From the NCBI RefSeq assembly GCF_007747655.1, contig NZ_CP036274.1:4650001-4714000 (forward strand): a stretch of 64,000 nt of DNA. The letters run 5' to 3'. The notes under the pieces are model-generated. The model was given only the letters and a program-made list of their open reading frames with translations, was not told the DNA's origin and ran no database searches. The stretch is from Anatilimnocola aggregata. Lineage in GTDB: Bacteria > Planctomycetota > Planctomycetia > Pirellulales > Pirellulaceae. Position numbers and translations under genes: made by a program. Positions within the stretch are counted from its first letter, which is position 1, and each line of letters opens with the position of its first letter. This document shows positions 54,296 to 63,817 of the stretch, one piece after another.

Positions 54296-55474
54296 ATGCG
54301 AATATCGAAAGTGCCAATCCTGCTGGCCGGCATGTTCATGTTTTTGGGTTGCGAAATTGCGCCAGTCCCCGAGGCGACGAGTTTCGGCCGCTTTGAAGGG
54401 GATGTGGTCGCCTCTTGGGATAACGATGGCCGCAATATGACGCTGCGGGAAAACTTCATCTTCATCGACTCCCAGAATCGAGCCTGGCATGCACCCGCGG
54501 GAGCCGTGGTCAACGGCGCTTCGATTCCGGCAGCGTTCTGGTCGGTGATCGGTGGACCCTTTGAAGGGCAATATCGGAGCGCTTCAGTTGTGCACGATGT
54601 AGGTTGCCATCAAATGACCGACTCGTGGCAAGACGTCCATCGCATGTTCTACGAGGCCTGTCGCTGTGGTGGTGTTGAAGAGGGGCGCGCCAAGATGCTG
54701 TACTATGCCGTGTACCATTTCGGTCCACGCTGGGAGGTGGTAAACGAGACGCAAGTCGAGACGACTTCAACTCCCGACGGCACACCCGTGCAGCGTGAAG
54801 TTTCGGTGCCGACAATGGTGCGCATCGATCCGCCACCACCGACTGCAGAAGAAGTCGAACAAGTCGCGGCGCTCATCGACGAAGAGAATCCAGCTCCGGC
54901 GGTGATCGAGAGAACCGATCGCGAAGCGCTCCATCGTCGTCCACGCGGCAGCTATGGGAAAGGTCGCCCCAAGTATGGACCGAGCGGCAACACAGTTGGC
55001 GACTTGGATCGTTCAAACGCTTCGCGTCCCACCTGGCAGCGGCCCGATTCAAACGGTGTGGCTGGGAGCACAACGCCCTGGAACGGTCCACAGTTCCGCT
55101 CGAACGAGCGCCCACCTGGCTTCGATCCACGAGGAATGCCCCCGCAAGGTTCAAGGGATCGCCTAGCCCAGTCCGAACGCTGGGACGGCGCGCAACCAGG
55201 GCGAAACGCAGTCGACGGGCAACGATCCGGGCCATTGCCGGCAATCACAGCCGAAGAAAATCAGTGGGCTCAAAACATTGTTCGCGCGCATCTGCAAGCT
55301 CAAGCTGGCGAACATCGACCTGCCGAGTACAACGTCGAACGGACAGAGCGTGGCTATCGTGTCCAGGTTCAATACGTGCAGCTTAACGAACAGGGGCAAC
55401 CGGCCGCATACACCGGCAGCAGCATGATGCGACTATCACGCGATGGCCGTGTGATGGAAATGATCAATCGTTAG
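54296..55474 (+). CDS. DUF1353 lipoprotein
   Basis: The ATG at 54296 has GGAGGG eight bases upstream. The lipoprotein signal is ILLAGMFMFLGCEIA. Residues about 30-150 match DUF1353 (phage tail-assembly Gp13-like): RNMTLRENFIFIDSQNRAWH, PAGAVVNGASIPAAFWSVIG and RSASVVHDVGCHQM. The C-terminal ~250 residues are low-complexity, rich in Arg, Pro and Asn, ending in a small folded tail. Function is unknown; the domain probably binds or acts in the envelope. Confidence 0.85.
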   Translation: MRISKVPILLAGMFMFLGCEIAPVPEATSFGRFEGDVVASWDNDGRNMTLRENFIFIDSQNRAWHAPAGAVVNGASIPAAFWSVIGGPFEGQYRSASVVHDVGCHQMTDSWQDVHRMFYEACRCGGVEEGRAKMLYYAVYHFGPRWEVVNETQVETTSTPDGTPVQREVSVPTMVRIDPPPPTAEEVEQVAALIDEENPAPAVIERTDREALHRRPRGSYGKGRPKYGPSGNTVGDLDRSNASRPTWQRPDSNGVAGSTTPWNGPQFRSNERPPGFDPRGMPPQGSRDRLAQSERWDGAQPGRNAVDGQRSGPLPAITAEENQWAQNIVRAHLQAQAGEHRPAEYNVERTERGYRVQVQYVQLNEQGQPAAYTGSSMMRLSRDGRVMEMINR

Positions 55475-55500
55475 GCCGAACTATCAGCGGGCGGGTGTCC

Positions 55501-56340
55501 CTATTCAGCGGTTGAATCTGCGGGGTCGGCTGAGGGCACGCTATCAGCGGCTTGCCCCAGGAAGAAAGAACCAGAGAAAACTGCTTCGAGAAATCCTCCC
55601 ATTCCGCTCGACGATCGCCCAGCAATGGTATTCTCGGTCGCATATCCCGCGAATGCGATGCTTCCGTCAGCAGTATCGGCTGTTCCATACCAGAGCGAAA
55701 AACTGCCGAGATCCACTGCGTACCAGGTGCCCATGTTCGACTCGTCACGAAAATCGGCGATCAATCTTCCCGTGTCATAAAATCGCTCGTTGCCGGATTC
55801 ACCGTCGATGGCATCCGCATCGCCCGCGACAGTCTAACCGTTGACACGAGCACGGGTCCAATAGTTCGATGACGTTGAGTCGTTGGTCTGTGCGGCAATT
55901 TGCCCATTCGCGCGGTCCCTGGTCCAGTAGCTGGGAGGGTCGGACGTCGCTGCTGTGGTGCCTGTCGTGGACGTATTCGAGGTACCTGTCGAGCCCGAAG
56001 TATTACCCGTAACATTTCCTGGAGCGCCATTTGGATTTCCTACGGTCCCGTTGTCACCGGTTGCAGTTGGATTCGCTGTAACTCCAGTCGTATCGTTGCC
56101 AGCACCCGTTTCATCGGATTGAGTGTTCTCGGAGGTTGGGACTGTAGGTGGCGGAGCAGCGCTTGAGCGCTCGAAAGTCAGTGTTCCTTGCTCGATCGCA
56201 CCGGCTTGAAACATGACTACGTCGTATCGCTTACTCCCTAAGCCGTTTGTGGGGCCCGGTCCCGAGTCTTGCGCAGCAGCGATACTCGACAATAAGAATA
56301 AACCGCCCGCTACGGTCGCATTGATTCGTAACCTCTGCAT
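55501..56340 (-). pseudogene. Secreted protein gene interrupted by an in-frame TAG
   Basis: From ATG 56340 the frame encodes a signal peptide (GGLFLLSSIAAAQ), a Thr/Asn/Gly-rich linker and paired YWTRDRANG and YWTRARVNG motifs. It hits TAG at 55834-55836. The same frame then continues TVAGDADAIDGESGNERFYD to GTWYAVDLGSFSLWYGTADT and stops at 55501. So a ~278-residue protein is cut by one stop codon. The two parts look like one domain pair. It could be a pseudogene, a sequencing error or a readthrough. Confidence 0.75.
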
Positions 56341-56856
56341 GAACTGCCTCCTTGAACGTGATGGTCGTTGGGGGCAGGCATTGTGGATTCAAATGCAAAT
56401 GGCACGCCGTCCTTGCGTAGCGGCGAGTGCCACGCCACCGCGCAGCGGGCATGAGCGACGAAAAGCAAGACTTTGGGGATCGCAGCACCATCGTTGGTTG
56501 CTCGAAAGGCCAGTTCACAGAAGAGGTTAAGGCAAATCGCGAAAAAGTACACTTTGAAGATGTCATACTTTGCGCCCAACCAGTAGGTAGCGGCGATGTG
56601 GTCCGCATTCAAACAGCTTGTCGCTTGGCGACTCTCCCTTCCGAAACCTATGGGGCCACGCACCACCCCACCACAAGATCCAGCACCACGGCATGCGTGC
56701 GTCTCGATCATTAGTCGCGCGCGGCCAAGCTGTTCTCAAATCGGAGGACGGTTCATCGGAAAATTGCCGATGATTTAGCAACCGAGATCATGATGCTCGA
56801 TGCCAATTGCCTGCTGCTCTCAATTCGATTTCGCCTATCGCTTCGTCATTATCGCG
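56341..56856. other. Intergenic stretch, no gene supported
   Basis: About 515 bases between the interrupted secreted-protein gene and the barrel-like protein gene. Overlapping frames on both strands (for example near 56427-56714) look like chance reading frames. It should hold the promoter of the gene starting at 56340. Confidence 0.4.
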
Positions 56857-58164
56857 CTAGAAGCGGTGATTGATCTGCACTTGCAGTTCGTTGTCGAAGA
56901 AGCGGCGGTCGACGCCCGCGAGGAGGGGGACCACGCAGGCCACCCGAACCGAGGTCACGTTGTTGAACTGGGCCTGAAAACCAGCGGTGACGTTGAGAAT
57001 GTCGAAGCGATTGAAGTTGTTGGTATAGGTGATGGGCCGCGTCCCCGCGTTCCCGACCACGATATCCGTATCTTGCAGGGCCGAGGTGTAGTGCAGTTCC
57101 AAGATAGCTGCCAGGCTGGTCAGTCCGTCGTTGAACTCGTCCTGAAAGAGCCAGTACCCCGTCCCCAAGTCCGCGAACAGCAGGTTTTGTTCGTTGAACA
57201 GACCGAGCGTTGTCGCGGGGCCACCGACGGGACCAGCGTCAATTCGATTGCCATTTGCGGCCAGATCAAGTTGCAAAAAAGCGTTGATGAAATACGGCCG
57301 ATCTCCGCCCCATAACATTCCAATGAAAGGAAGCAAGTGGAGTGAGTCGTTTTGAAAAGTGATCTCGCTCGAGGGGAAGCTTACGAAGTCGGTCAACGTG
57401 AAGTTGCTGCCGGTCGGCGTATCGATGCCCATCCCCGCGACAATTGCCAACTCTTCATCGACAAAAAGCAGGTGCTTAAGGATTAGCGCCAAGTTGCCGA
57501 CTTGCCCACCATTGCCGCCAATCCCGGTGCCTTGAAAATCGAACGCTCCTTGGAAAGGCATCCGAACTTCGCACGACCACGTGCCGTCGAAGAACGTCTT
57601 CTCGATGCCGAGGGTATAGCGGTCGACGGGAAACAGTTGTGTCGTCGGGCCTCCCGGCCCAAAGAATGGAGTCTCGGAGAACTGCAAGGCATTCTGAAAA
57701 TGGCTGTAAGAGAAAATTAGCCGATCGGTCGGTAACGCTCGGTTGTTCTCACCGATCTTAACCCGTCGACTACCACCGGCAGAAGGAACGGTGAAGGTTC
57801 CGAACGACTGGTTTGCTGACCCACCTTCAAAATTGGGACTAAAATTCAGGTCGCCACCGGTTTGGAAGTAATCGCCGAACATATCCGGCGCACTGGCCAG
57901 CCGGTTGTTGGTTGGGCTGCGCGAAAGGCGAGGCGCATTCGCGCCCGAACGGGGCGTTGATAACGACGGCATGCCTGCTGGCGGCTGTTGTTGAGCTAGC
58001 ACAGAAGTAGAAGCCGATACAAACGTAGCCTCAAGCTCGTCGCTAGCAGATGGTGTCGAGCTTTCCGTTTGAGTCTGGCTTTGCGCAACTGCCGATGCGC
58101 TTGCCATGACAGCAAGTGCAACGGGTAATAAGGCTGCTAAGAGCCTGTTTGTTTTCCCCGGCAT
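56857..58164 (-). CDS. Outer-membrane beta-barrel-like protein
   Basis: The start at 58164 gives a clean signal peptide (LLAALLPVALAVMASASAVAQ); 58197 is an alternative. A Ser/Thr/Pro-rich linker leads to a barrel-like region from about 130 on with alternating aromatic and polar residues, ending in a terminal Phe (FDNELQVQINHRF). Terminal Phe is typical of outer-membrane barrels. No function is recognised. Confidence 0.7.
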   Translation of the reverse strand: MPGKTNRLLAALLPVALAVMASASAVAQSQTQTESSTPSASDELEATFVSASTSVLAQQQPPAGMPSLSTPRSGANAPRLSRSPTNNRLASAPDMFGDYFQTGGDLNFSPNFEGGSANQSFGTFTVPSAGGSRRVKIGENNRALPTDRLIFSYSHFQNALQFSETPFFGPGGPTTQLFPVDRYTLGIEKTFFDGTWSCEVRMPFQGAFDFQGTGIGGNGGQVGNLALILKHLLFVDEELAIVAGMGIDTPTGSNFTLTDFVSFPSSEITFQNDSLHLLPFIGMLWGGDRPYFINAFLQLDLAANGNRIDAGPVGGPATTLGLFNEQNLLFADLGTGYWLFQDEFNDGLTSLAAILELHYTSALQDTDIVVGNAGTRPITYTNNFNRFDILNVTAGFQAQFNNVTSVRVACVVPLLAGVDRRFFDNELQVQINHRF

Positions 58165-58314
58165 GCGACACTCGCGGCTAGGCTTTAAGTCGAGCAATCA
58201 CCCCTGTCAGCGTTTCGAGAATGACTGACTTATCGTTTATCGACGGGGAGCGCCACGAAGCTTTGCAGGACGTGGAGATTTGCTCAGATCGCTCGAATGT
58301 GCCAAGTGCTATCA

Positions 58315-61116
58315 CTAATCAGTAAGCGTTTTTTGCGTAGAGGGCAATTCGCTTTCGCGGAGCAAATCTCCAATCTCTTGCAGCTGCTGAGCATAATCCG
58401 AGTCGCCGGGAAAGTCCGTTGCTAGCTTGGTCAGCTCGTCACGTGCGCGGCGCAAATTGGTGAGGCCTTCCTCGCGCTGACCGGCGAACACTTGTTCGGC
58501 ACCCAAGGCCCGTAGCGCGACAGCCAGATCGCGCCGATGACGGGGCAAGGCTGAGGGCGCTTCACCGAGCGGAGTGAGAATTGCACAGGCCTGTGTGAAT
58601 GCGGCAATTGCCGCAGCGCCTTGGCCATCATCGCTATCGAGATAGCCACGGTTCAGTTCCAAGCTGGCGAGTTCCACCTGATAGTCAACAACTTCCGGGT
58701 TTTGCTCGGCCAGTGGCTTCAGCCGAGCTCGCGATCGACCGTACCACTCGCGCGCAGCAGGCACGTCATCAGTACTCGCTAAATCGCCAAGCAGGCGATA
58801 ACAGATCGAGAGGAGTCGCCGATTTTCGAGATCAGCTGGATCGCGCTTGACGACCTGGTCGAACGAGTCCGCTGCTTGAATGAACTGCGCTTTCGCGTCG
58901 GGCATGTTCCCGGCCTGCCGCGCCAGATTCGCGAGTCCGTAAAAACCTTTGCCCAAATCGCGCTGCAGCTTCCAATTCTCTGCATCTTTCTTCAACGCAG
59001 CAGTGCGAATTTCCTGCGCCTTCACGAACTGCTGCCGCGCTTCCTCGGGTTTACCTGCTCCGCGCAACGAAACACCCAAATTCATGTACGTATTGGCCAG
59101 CATTCGCTGATACTCGCTATTCCCCGGAGCCAGCTTGGTGAGCGTCGTCCGCACCTGGGCAGCAGCATCGTAGGTTTGCTGCGCGGTGGCATGATCCTTC
59201 TTCGTGACCAGCGCCGTTCCCAGCGCGTTGAGTGTGTTGCCGTATGCTTCTAGCCGCGCGGGGTTGTCGGGAGTCGCCTGCACGAGTCGCTCCTGCATTT
59301 CGCGCGCGGTCTCGTAAAGCGGCAGGGCTTTGTCTGTCGATTCAATCGCCTCCGTAATCAGCGCGATGCGAAAGTGGGCGCTGGCCAGTTCGTCTTGCAC
59401 GCGCGGATCGCCCGATCGCTGCTGCAAGAAGCGTTGGTAGTAACTGAGTGCGCGCCCGAGCAGTTCTTTACGCAGCGGCTGCAAGCCGGGCTTGTTGAGT
59501 AAGGTGTTCTCGCTGACTTGCGTGAAGAGGTCGTTGACGGCCTCCATCGCTTGCCGACGGCTTTCTTCGGACTGTGCAAGGGCCGCCGACGTTTGCACAT
59601 AGCCAACGGTGGTAGCGGCCAGTGCCGACATCAGTCCAAACAACGCAGCAGCGGAAGCCGCAGCAATAAACGGATTGCGTTTGCACCAGCGCCAGCCGCG
59701 GGCAATTGGGCCAATCGGCTGTGCCAGAATCGGTTCGCCGCGCAGGAAACGGCCAAGTTCCTCGGCCAACTCCTTCGCCGTGGCATAGCGTTTTTCGGCT
59801 TCCTTTTGCAAGCACTTGTGGCAAATGGTTTCCAGATCGCGGGGAATGGCCGGGCTGAGTATCCGCAGCGCCACAGGTTCATTTTCCAAAACTTGCTTGA
59901 TCGTCTCAAACGGGCTTGCACCGCGAAACGGAGGCCGGCCACTGAGGAGTTCGTACAGAATGGCCCCAAGCGAATAGACATCGCTCCGCACGTTCACTTC
60001 GTCGATGCGGCCCGCTGCCTGCTCCGGCGGCATATAGCTGGGCGTGCCGACCACCGTTCCCTGCATCGTCATTTGCGACTGACCACCCTCCACTTGCTTC
60101 GCCAGCCCGAAGTCAGTGATCAGCGGCACGCCGGCAATATCGAGCAGCACGTTCGAGGGTTTGAGATCACGATGCACCACCCCTTCGGTATGGGCATAGT
60201 GCATGGCCGCCGATATCGTCTGCATCAGTTCCGCGGCATGCTTCGGACTAAGGGCCTGATCCTTCAGCAAGTCGGCCAGGCTTTTTCCTTCGATGTAGTC
60301 CATCGAGAAAAAGTGCTGCCCTTCGCACTCGCCGACGTCGTGAATGCCCACGATGTTGGCGTGCCGCAGGCGGGCGGCCGATTCCGCTTCCGAATAAAAC
60401 CGTTGCACCTCCAGATCGTCCGCAAAACGCCCAGAGAGAATCATCTTGAGGGCGACAATTCGGTTCAGCTTCAGGTGCTTGGCTTTGTAGACAATTCCCA
60501 TGCCTCCCTTGGCGATGGTATCGACCAGGTCGTAGTTGCCAAATCGCCGCGCAGGGGGCTTGGCAGCTGCCAACGACGGCGGCATCGACATTGCCGTCTC
60601 TATCGGCGCGGCCGAGGCTGGCGGCAGAGGACGTTTGGGAGGTGGCAAGGTCGCATCGGACGCGACTGCCGGTGCATTTTCCGGAACACGCGCGCTGGCT
60701 TTGGTCGGTGGCAAAGCCTGCGTGAGATCAGATAGGTTCGTCCCAGTCAGCCCGCTATCTTTGGGGGGCGGTTTAGCCAACGTCATATCGGACTGATTAT
60801 TGTTTTCGGCCACCGGTTGGCGAGCGGCAACTCGCGGCGGAGTCAAGGTTGCATCGCTGGCGAATGAACCTGTTAGCTGTCCTGGCAACAGACTGTGCAG
60901 CCAAACTGTGAATTGCGCTGAGCTCGTTCCTGTAAAGCTGGGGAAATTGAGCTTCGCGTGCGCGATGGCGGCATCGACGACTGCGGAGGAACCAACGGCG
61001 GGAGTTGCCGTCATCAATTGGCTGCGCGCGAGGTCCAGCAACGTCTCCAATGAAGCTCGATTCCCTGCGCGGGCTTCGGCAATGAGTTGATCGATGGGAG
61101 CAGGTTGCTGGGACAT
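58315..61116 (-). CDS. Sigma-region-2-like/Ser-Thr kinase/TPR transmembrane protein
   Basis: 933 residues from ATG 61116. Residues 1-85 (IAEARAGNRASLETLLDLAR; SFTGTSSAQFTVWLHSLLP) resemble degenerate ECF sigma region 2. A Pro-rich linker carries repeated SDxTL motifs. The kinase spans about 192-465: AKGGMG (202-207), K224, HRD (D317), DFG (335-337). A membrane helix lies at about 483-505, followed by a TPR-rich C-terminal half that would be outside the cytoplasm. It probably senses an external signal. It is divergent from the cytochrome genes. Confidence 0.9.
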   Translation of the reverse strand: MSQQPAPIDQLIAEARAGNRASLETLLDLARSQLMTATPAVGSSAVVDAAIAHAKLNFPSFTGTSSAQFTVWLHSLLPGQLTGSFASDATLTPPRVAARQPVAENNNQSDMTLAKPPPKDSGLTGTNLSDLTQALPPTKASARVPENAPAVASDATLPPPKRPLPPASAAPIETAMSMPPSLAAAKPPARRFGNYDLVDTIAKGGMGIVYKAKHLKLNRIVALKMILSGRFADDLEVQRFYSEAESAARLRHANIVGIHDVGECEGQHFFSMDYIEGKSLADLLKDQALSPKHAAELMQTISAAMHYAHTEGVVHRDLKPSNVLLDIAGVPLITDFGLAKQVEGGQSQMTMQGTVVGTPSYMPPEQAAGRIDEVNVRSDVYSLGAILYELLSGRPPFRGASPFETIKQVLENEPVALRILSPAIPRDLETICHKCLQKEAEKRYATAKELAEELGRFLRGEPILAQPIGPIARGWRWCKRNPFIAAASAAALFGLMSALAATTVGYVQTSAALAQSEESRRQAMEAVNDLFTQVSENTLLNKPGLQPLRKELLGRALSYYQRFLQQRSGDPRVQDELASAHFRIALITEAIESTDKALPLYETAREMQERLVQATPDNPARLEAYGNTLNALGTALVTKKDHATAQQTYDAAAQVRTTLTKLAPGNSEYQRMLANTYMNLGVSLRGAGKPEEARQQFVKAQEIRTAALKKDAENWKLQRDLGKGFYGLANLARQAGNMPDAKAQFIQAADSFDQVVKRDPADLENRRLLSICYRLLGDLASTDDVPAAREWYGRSRARLKPLAEQNPEVVDYQVELASLELNRGYLDSDDGQGAAAIAAFTQACAILTPLGEAPSALPRHRRDLAVALRALGAEQVFAGQREEGLTNLRRARDELTKLATDFPGDSDYAQQLQEIGDLLRESELPSTQKTLTD

Positions 61117-61320
61117 AGGCTTATCATACCGGCAGGTTCGAACCGCGTCCGCTATGGAGTGGGAATACGGATTTTCCTGATCGAGTTTTCTGACCAGCAC
61201 CCAGCTACCTCGGATCAAAGTTTCCCGAAAGTTGGCTCTGTGCTAGACTCAGGCACCTTCAGCTGCAGACTGCTGGAAGGCATTTGTCCGCCACTCGACC
61301 ATTCCCAGAAACGTACTGCT

Positions 61321-62301
61321 GTGCTGAGCGACCGCAAGGCCTTCTATACACTGCACCTGCGCTGGTTCGTGGCGATGGTCGTGGCCACCGTAGTCGCCAT
61401 CAGTTGGTACGCCGTGGCCAGTTACGGTCGCGATCGTTGGCCTGGCGGCAGTTCGCTGGTCGGACTCACGTATGGTGTGCTGGCCGCGGCAATCATCGTG
61501 TTCGAATGTCTGCTCGTCGTACGGAAGACCTCCCTCTTTCGAACCTCGCGCTGGCTGGGCTCGGCCCAATTCTGGATGAAAGCCCACATCTGGCTGGGAC
61601 TACTCGCCGTACCCCTGGTCATCATGCACAGCGGCTTCGATTGGGGGGGCTGGCTATCGTCGCTGGTGGCAGGAGTATTTGCGCTCGTGACGGCCAGTGG
61701 CATTTATGGCCTGTATATGCAGAACATCATTCCGCGCCGCTTGCTGGAACTCGTTCCTGACGAAACAATTCACTCGCAAATAGACGATGTCGCCCAGCAA
61801 CTGGCCGCCGATGCTCGCCGCCTGGTCGGCCTGCGGGTTGAGAATGCTGCATTCAACGATCGAGCTGAGAAGCATCTACGACGAGGCGCGACGCGAACTG
61901 TGGTTTCCGGCGCACCGCGGCAAGTGGGGACCATCGTGGAACGCTCGCCTCGACCGAATCGCGAGTTGCCTCAAGAAATCGTTGCGCCGGCGGTTCTGCA
62001 GAATGCATTGGTGCAAGACATTGAGCCGTTCTTGCTGACGGGGCGCAGTCCGCTGAGGCGGCTTGACACTTCGCAGCGCTGCAGTTGGTACTTCGAAGAG
62101 TTGCGACGGCGCATCGACACAGCGGAGATACAGGTGGTTGTTAGCAGCCTCGAGCAATTCTGCGAGCGGCGGCGGCAAATGAACTTGCAGCAGTCGTTGC
62201 ACTTTTGGCTGCATGGGTGGCTGAGTATTCATCTGCCCTTGGCAATGGCGCTCGTTATCTTGCTGGTCGGTCACATCTGGTTCGCCCTGCGTTACAGTTA
62301 A
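61321..62301 (+). CDS. Membrane cytochrome b-like protein
   Basis: The GTG at 61321 is the best guess; the frame is open back to 61087, overlapping the kinase start. Four membrane segments are visible. Paired His residues in FWMKAHIWLGLLAVPLVIMH and near the C-terminus (FWLHGWLSIHLPLAMAL, VGHIWFALRY) could bind b-type hemes. A soluble loop of about 130 residues lies between them. It is followed after six bases by the decaheme cytochrome gene, so it probably passes electrons between quinol and that protein. Confidence 0.75.
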   Translation: MLSDRKAFYTLHLRWFVAMVVATVVAISWYAVASYGRDRWPGGSSLVGLTYGVLAAAIIVFECLLVVRKTSLFRTSRWLGSAQFWMKAHIWLGLLAVPLVIMHSGFDWGGWLSSLVAGVFALVTASGIYGLYMQNIIPRRLLELVPDETIHSQIDDVAQQLAADARRLVGLRVENAAFNDRAEKHLRRGATRTVVSGAPRQVGTIVERSPRPNRELPQEIVAPAVLQNALVQDIEPFLLTGRSPLRRLDTSQRCSWYFEELRRRIDTAEIQVVVSSLEQFCERRRQMNLQQSLHFWLHGWLSIHLPLAMALVILLVGHIWFALRYS

Positions 62302-62307
62302 TCACCG

Positions 62308-63816
62308 ATGAAGGCCAACAACATTCCATCGAACCGAGAATCGAGCAAGCAGCGGGCCCTGCGCATTGGGCTGAGCTATCTGGCTCGCAGCGATGCCTTC
62401 GTCCGCAGTAAGTTCTTCTGGGCGGCCGTTTGTTCGTTTCTCGCCGTCGCTTATCTCGGCTGGATTGTTGTGGGCAGCGAACCGGCAGTCGCGCAGCTAT
62501 CGCCCGCGCCACTGGCTGCGGTGCATGCCCGCTCGAACGGCCGATGCGCAGACTGCCATCTCGACTATGTTCCGCTCGGTGCCAACTCGCACGGGGTGAG
62601 TCTGCTGACCTCCGCGTTCAACGGCTTTCAGCATTCGCAAACTATTGACGCAAATAAGATTTCGCAGGCCAGTTGCAGCAGTTGTCACGAGCGCCACGTC
62701 GTCACGCCGCATAATCCCAACCAACGGCCCGACGATGTGGCAAGTTGTGCCTCGTGCCATGCAGAACATCGTGGACATGCGGCACAGCTGACTCGTCCCG
62801 ACGACCAGTCCTGCACCATCTGCCATGCAGATATCGCCGCCCACCAACTTCGGACCGATCCAACAAATCCGCTGCCGAATGTCTCTCACTTTGCTTGCTC
62901 GTCGGCGGCCAATCCACCGCATCCCAAGTTTCGTTCGCTACCGAAGACGGACGACAACCAGTTCAAGTTTAACCATCAACTTCACTTGCGACTGGGCCAG
63001 TGGCCGAACAACAGCAGCGAGTCGAAAGGGCCTTGGACCCTTGGTCGGATTGCTGCGGAGCTGCGGGAACAATACCAAACCTCACCGGGGCAACCAGACA
63101 CAACGGCCGTGCAGCTCGATTGTGCGTCGTGCCATCAGCCCGATCGTAACGGGCCTTCACCGCAAAGCGGCAAGTACATGCAGCCCGTTCGCTTCGAGCA
63201 GCATTGCCAGGCGTGTCATCCGCTGGACGTCGCTTCGGTGGCCAGTGGCAAACCGCTGAACTTGAACATTCGCCACGGGCTGAAGCAGGACGAGATTCGC
63301 GAAGCGCTTTTCGCTGGCTTAGTGAAACATCAGGCCGGAGAAACCGCTCAGAGTTTGCCTCACTTGTCACCGAACACCCCTATTCCCGGCAAGACGCCCG
63401 GCAACAACCTGGCCCAGAACCTGGCCGATCAATCGCAAACCATTGCGTTGCAGACCAAGCTGTACAACGACACCTGCTTGAAGTGCCACACCGAGCAAGA
63501 ATTTCCACCCAAGATCCTGCACGAGCCGATCGACTTCCCACCGCCGAAGTTTCCTGACCGCTGGTTGCTGCAGGCCCGCTTCGATCATGGCGCGCATCGC
63601 GACTGGGCGAAGTGCAGCGACTGCCATGCCGCTGCTGATGCGCAGCCTGGCGAGGGGAAGACGCAACTTGACGATTCTCAAGTGATGATTCCGAACATCG
63701 ATAACTGCGTGCAATGCCACGCTCCCACGAGCACACATAGTCATTTTCGAAGTTCGGCGCGCTTCGACTGTGCCGAGTGCCACCGCTATCACGACCACTC
63801 CGCGGGAAAGCAATAA
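62308..63816 (+). CDS. Ten-CxxCH multiheme cytochrome c
   Basis: A 502-residue protein with one N-terminal membrane anchor (SKFFWAAVCSFLAVAYLGWIVV). Ten CxxCH heme-binding motifs are visible: CADCH, CSSCH, CASCH, CTICH, CASCH, CQACH, CLKCH, CSDCH, CVQCH and CAECH. It should be a periplasmic decaheme electron carrier. It sits between a b-type cytochrome and a lipoprotein gene in one operon. The partner oxidant or reductant cannot be read. Confidence 0.9.
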   Translation: MKANNIPSNRESSKQRALRIGLSYLARSDAFVRSKFFWAAVCSFLAVAYLGWIVVGSEPAVAQLSPAPLAAVHARSNGRCADCHLDYVPLGANSHGVSLLTSAFNGFQHSQTIDANKISQASCSSCHERHVVTPHNPNQRPDDVASCASCHAEHRGHAAQLTRPDDQSCTICHADIAAHQLRTDPTNPLPNVSHFACSSAANPPHPKFRSLPKTDDNQFKFNHQLHLRLGQWPNNSSESKGPWTLGRIAAELREQYQTSPGQPDTTAVQLDCASCHQPDRNGPSPQSGKYMQPVRFEQHCQACHPLDVASVASGKPLNLNIRHGLKQDEIREALFAGLVKHQAGETAQSLPHLSPNTPIPGKTPGNNLAQNLADQSQTIALQTKLYNDTCLKCHTEQEFPPKILHEPIDFPPPKFPDRWLLQARFDHGAHRDWAKCSDCHAAADAQPGEGKTQLDDSQVMIPNIDNCVQCHAPTSTHSHFRSSARFDCAECHRYHDHSAGKQ

Positions 63817-63817
63817 A

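Noticed and set aside
56427-56714. Overlapping plus- and minus-strand frames in the 56341-56856 gap
   Set aside because: Both look like shadows; neither has a start site or motif.
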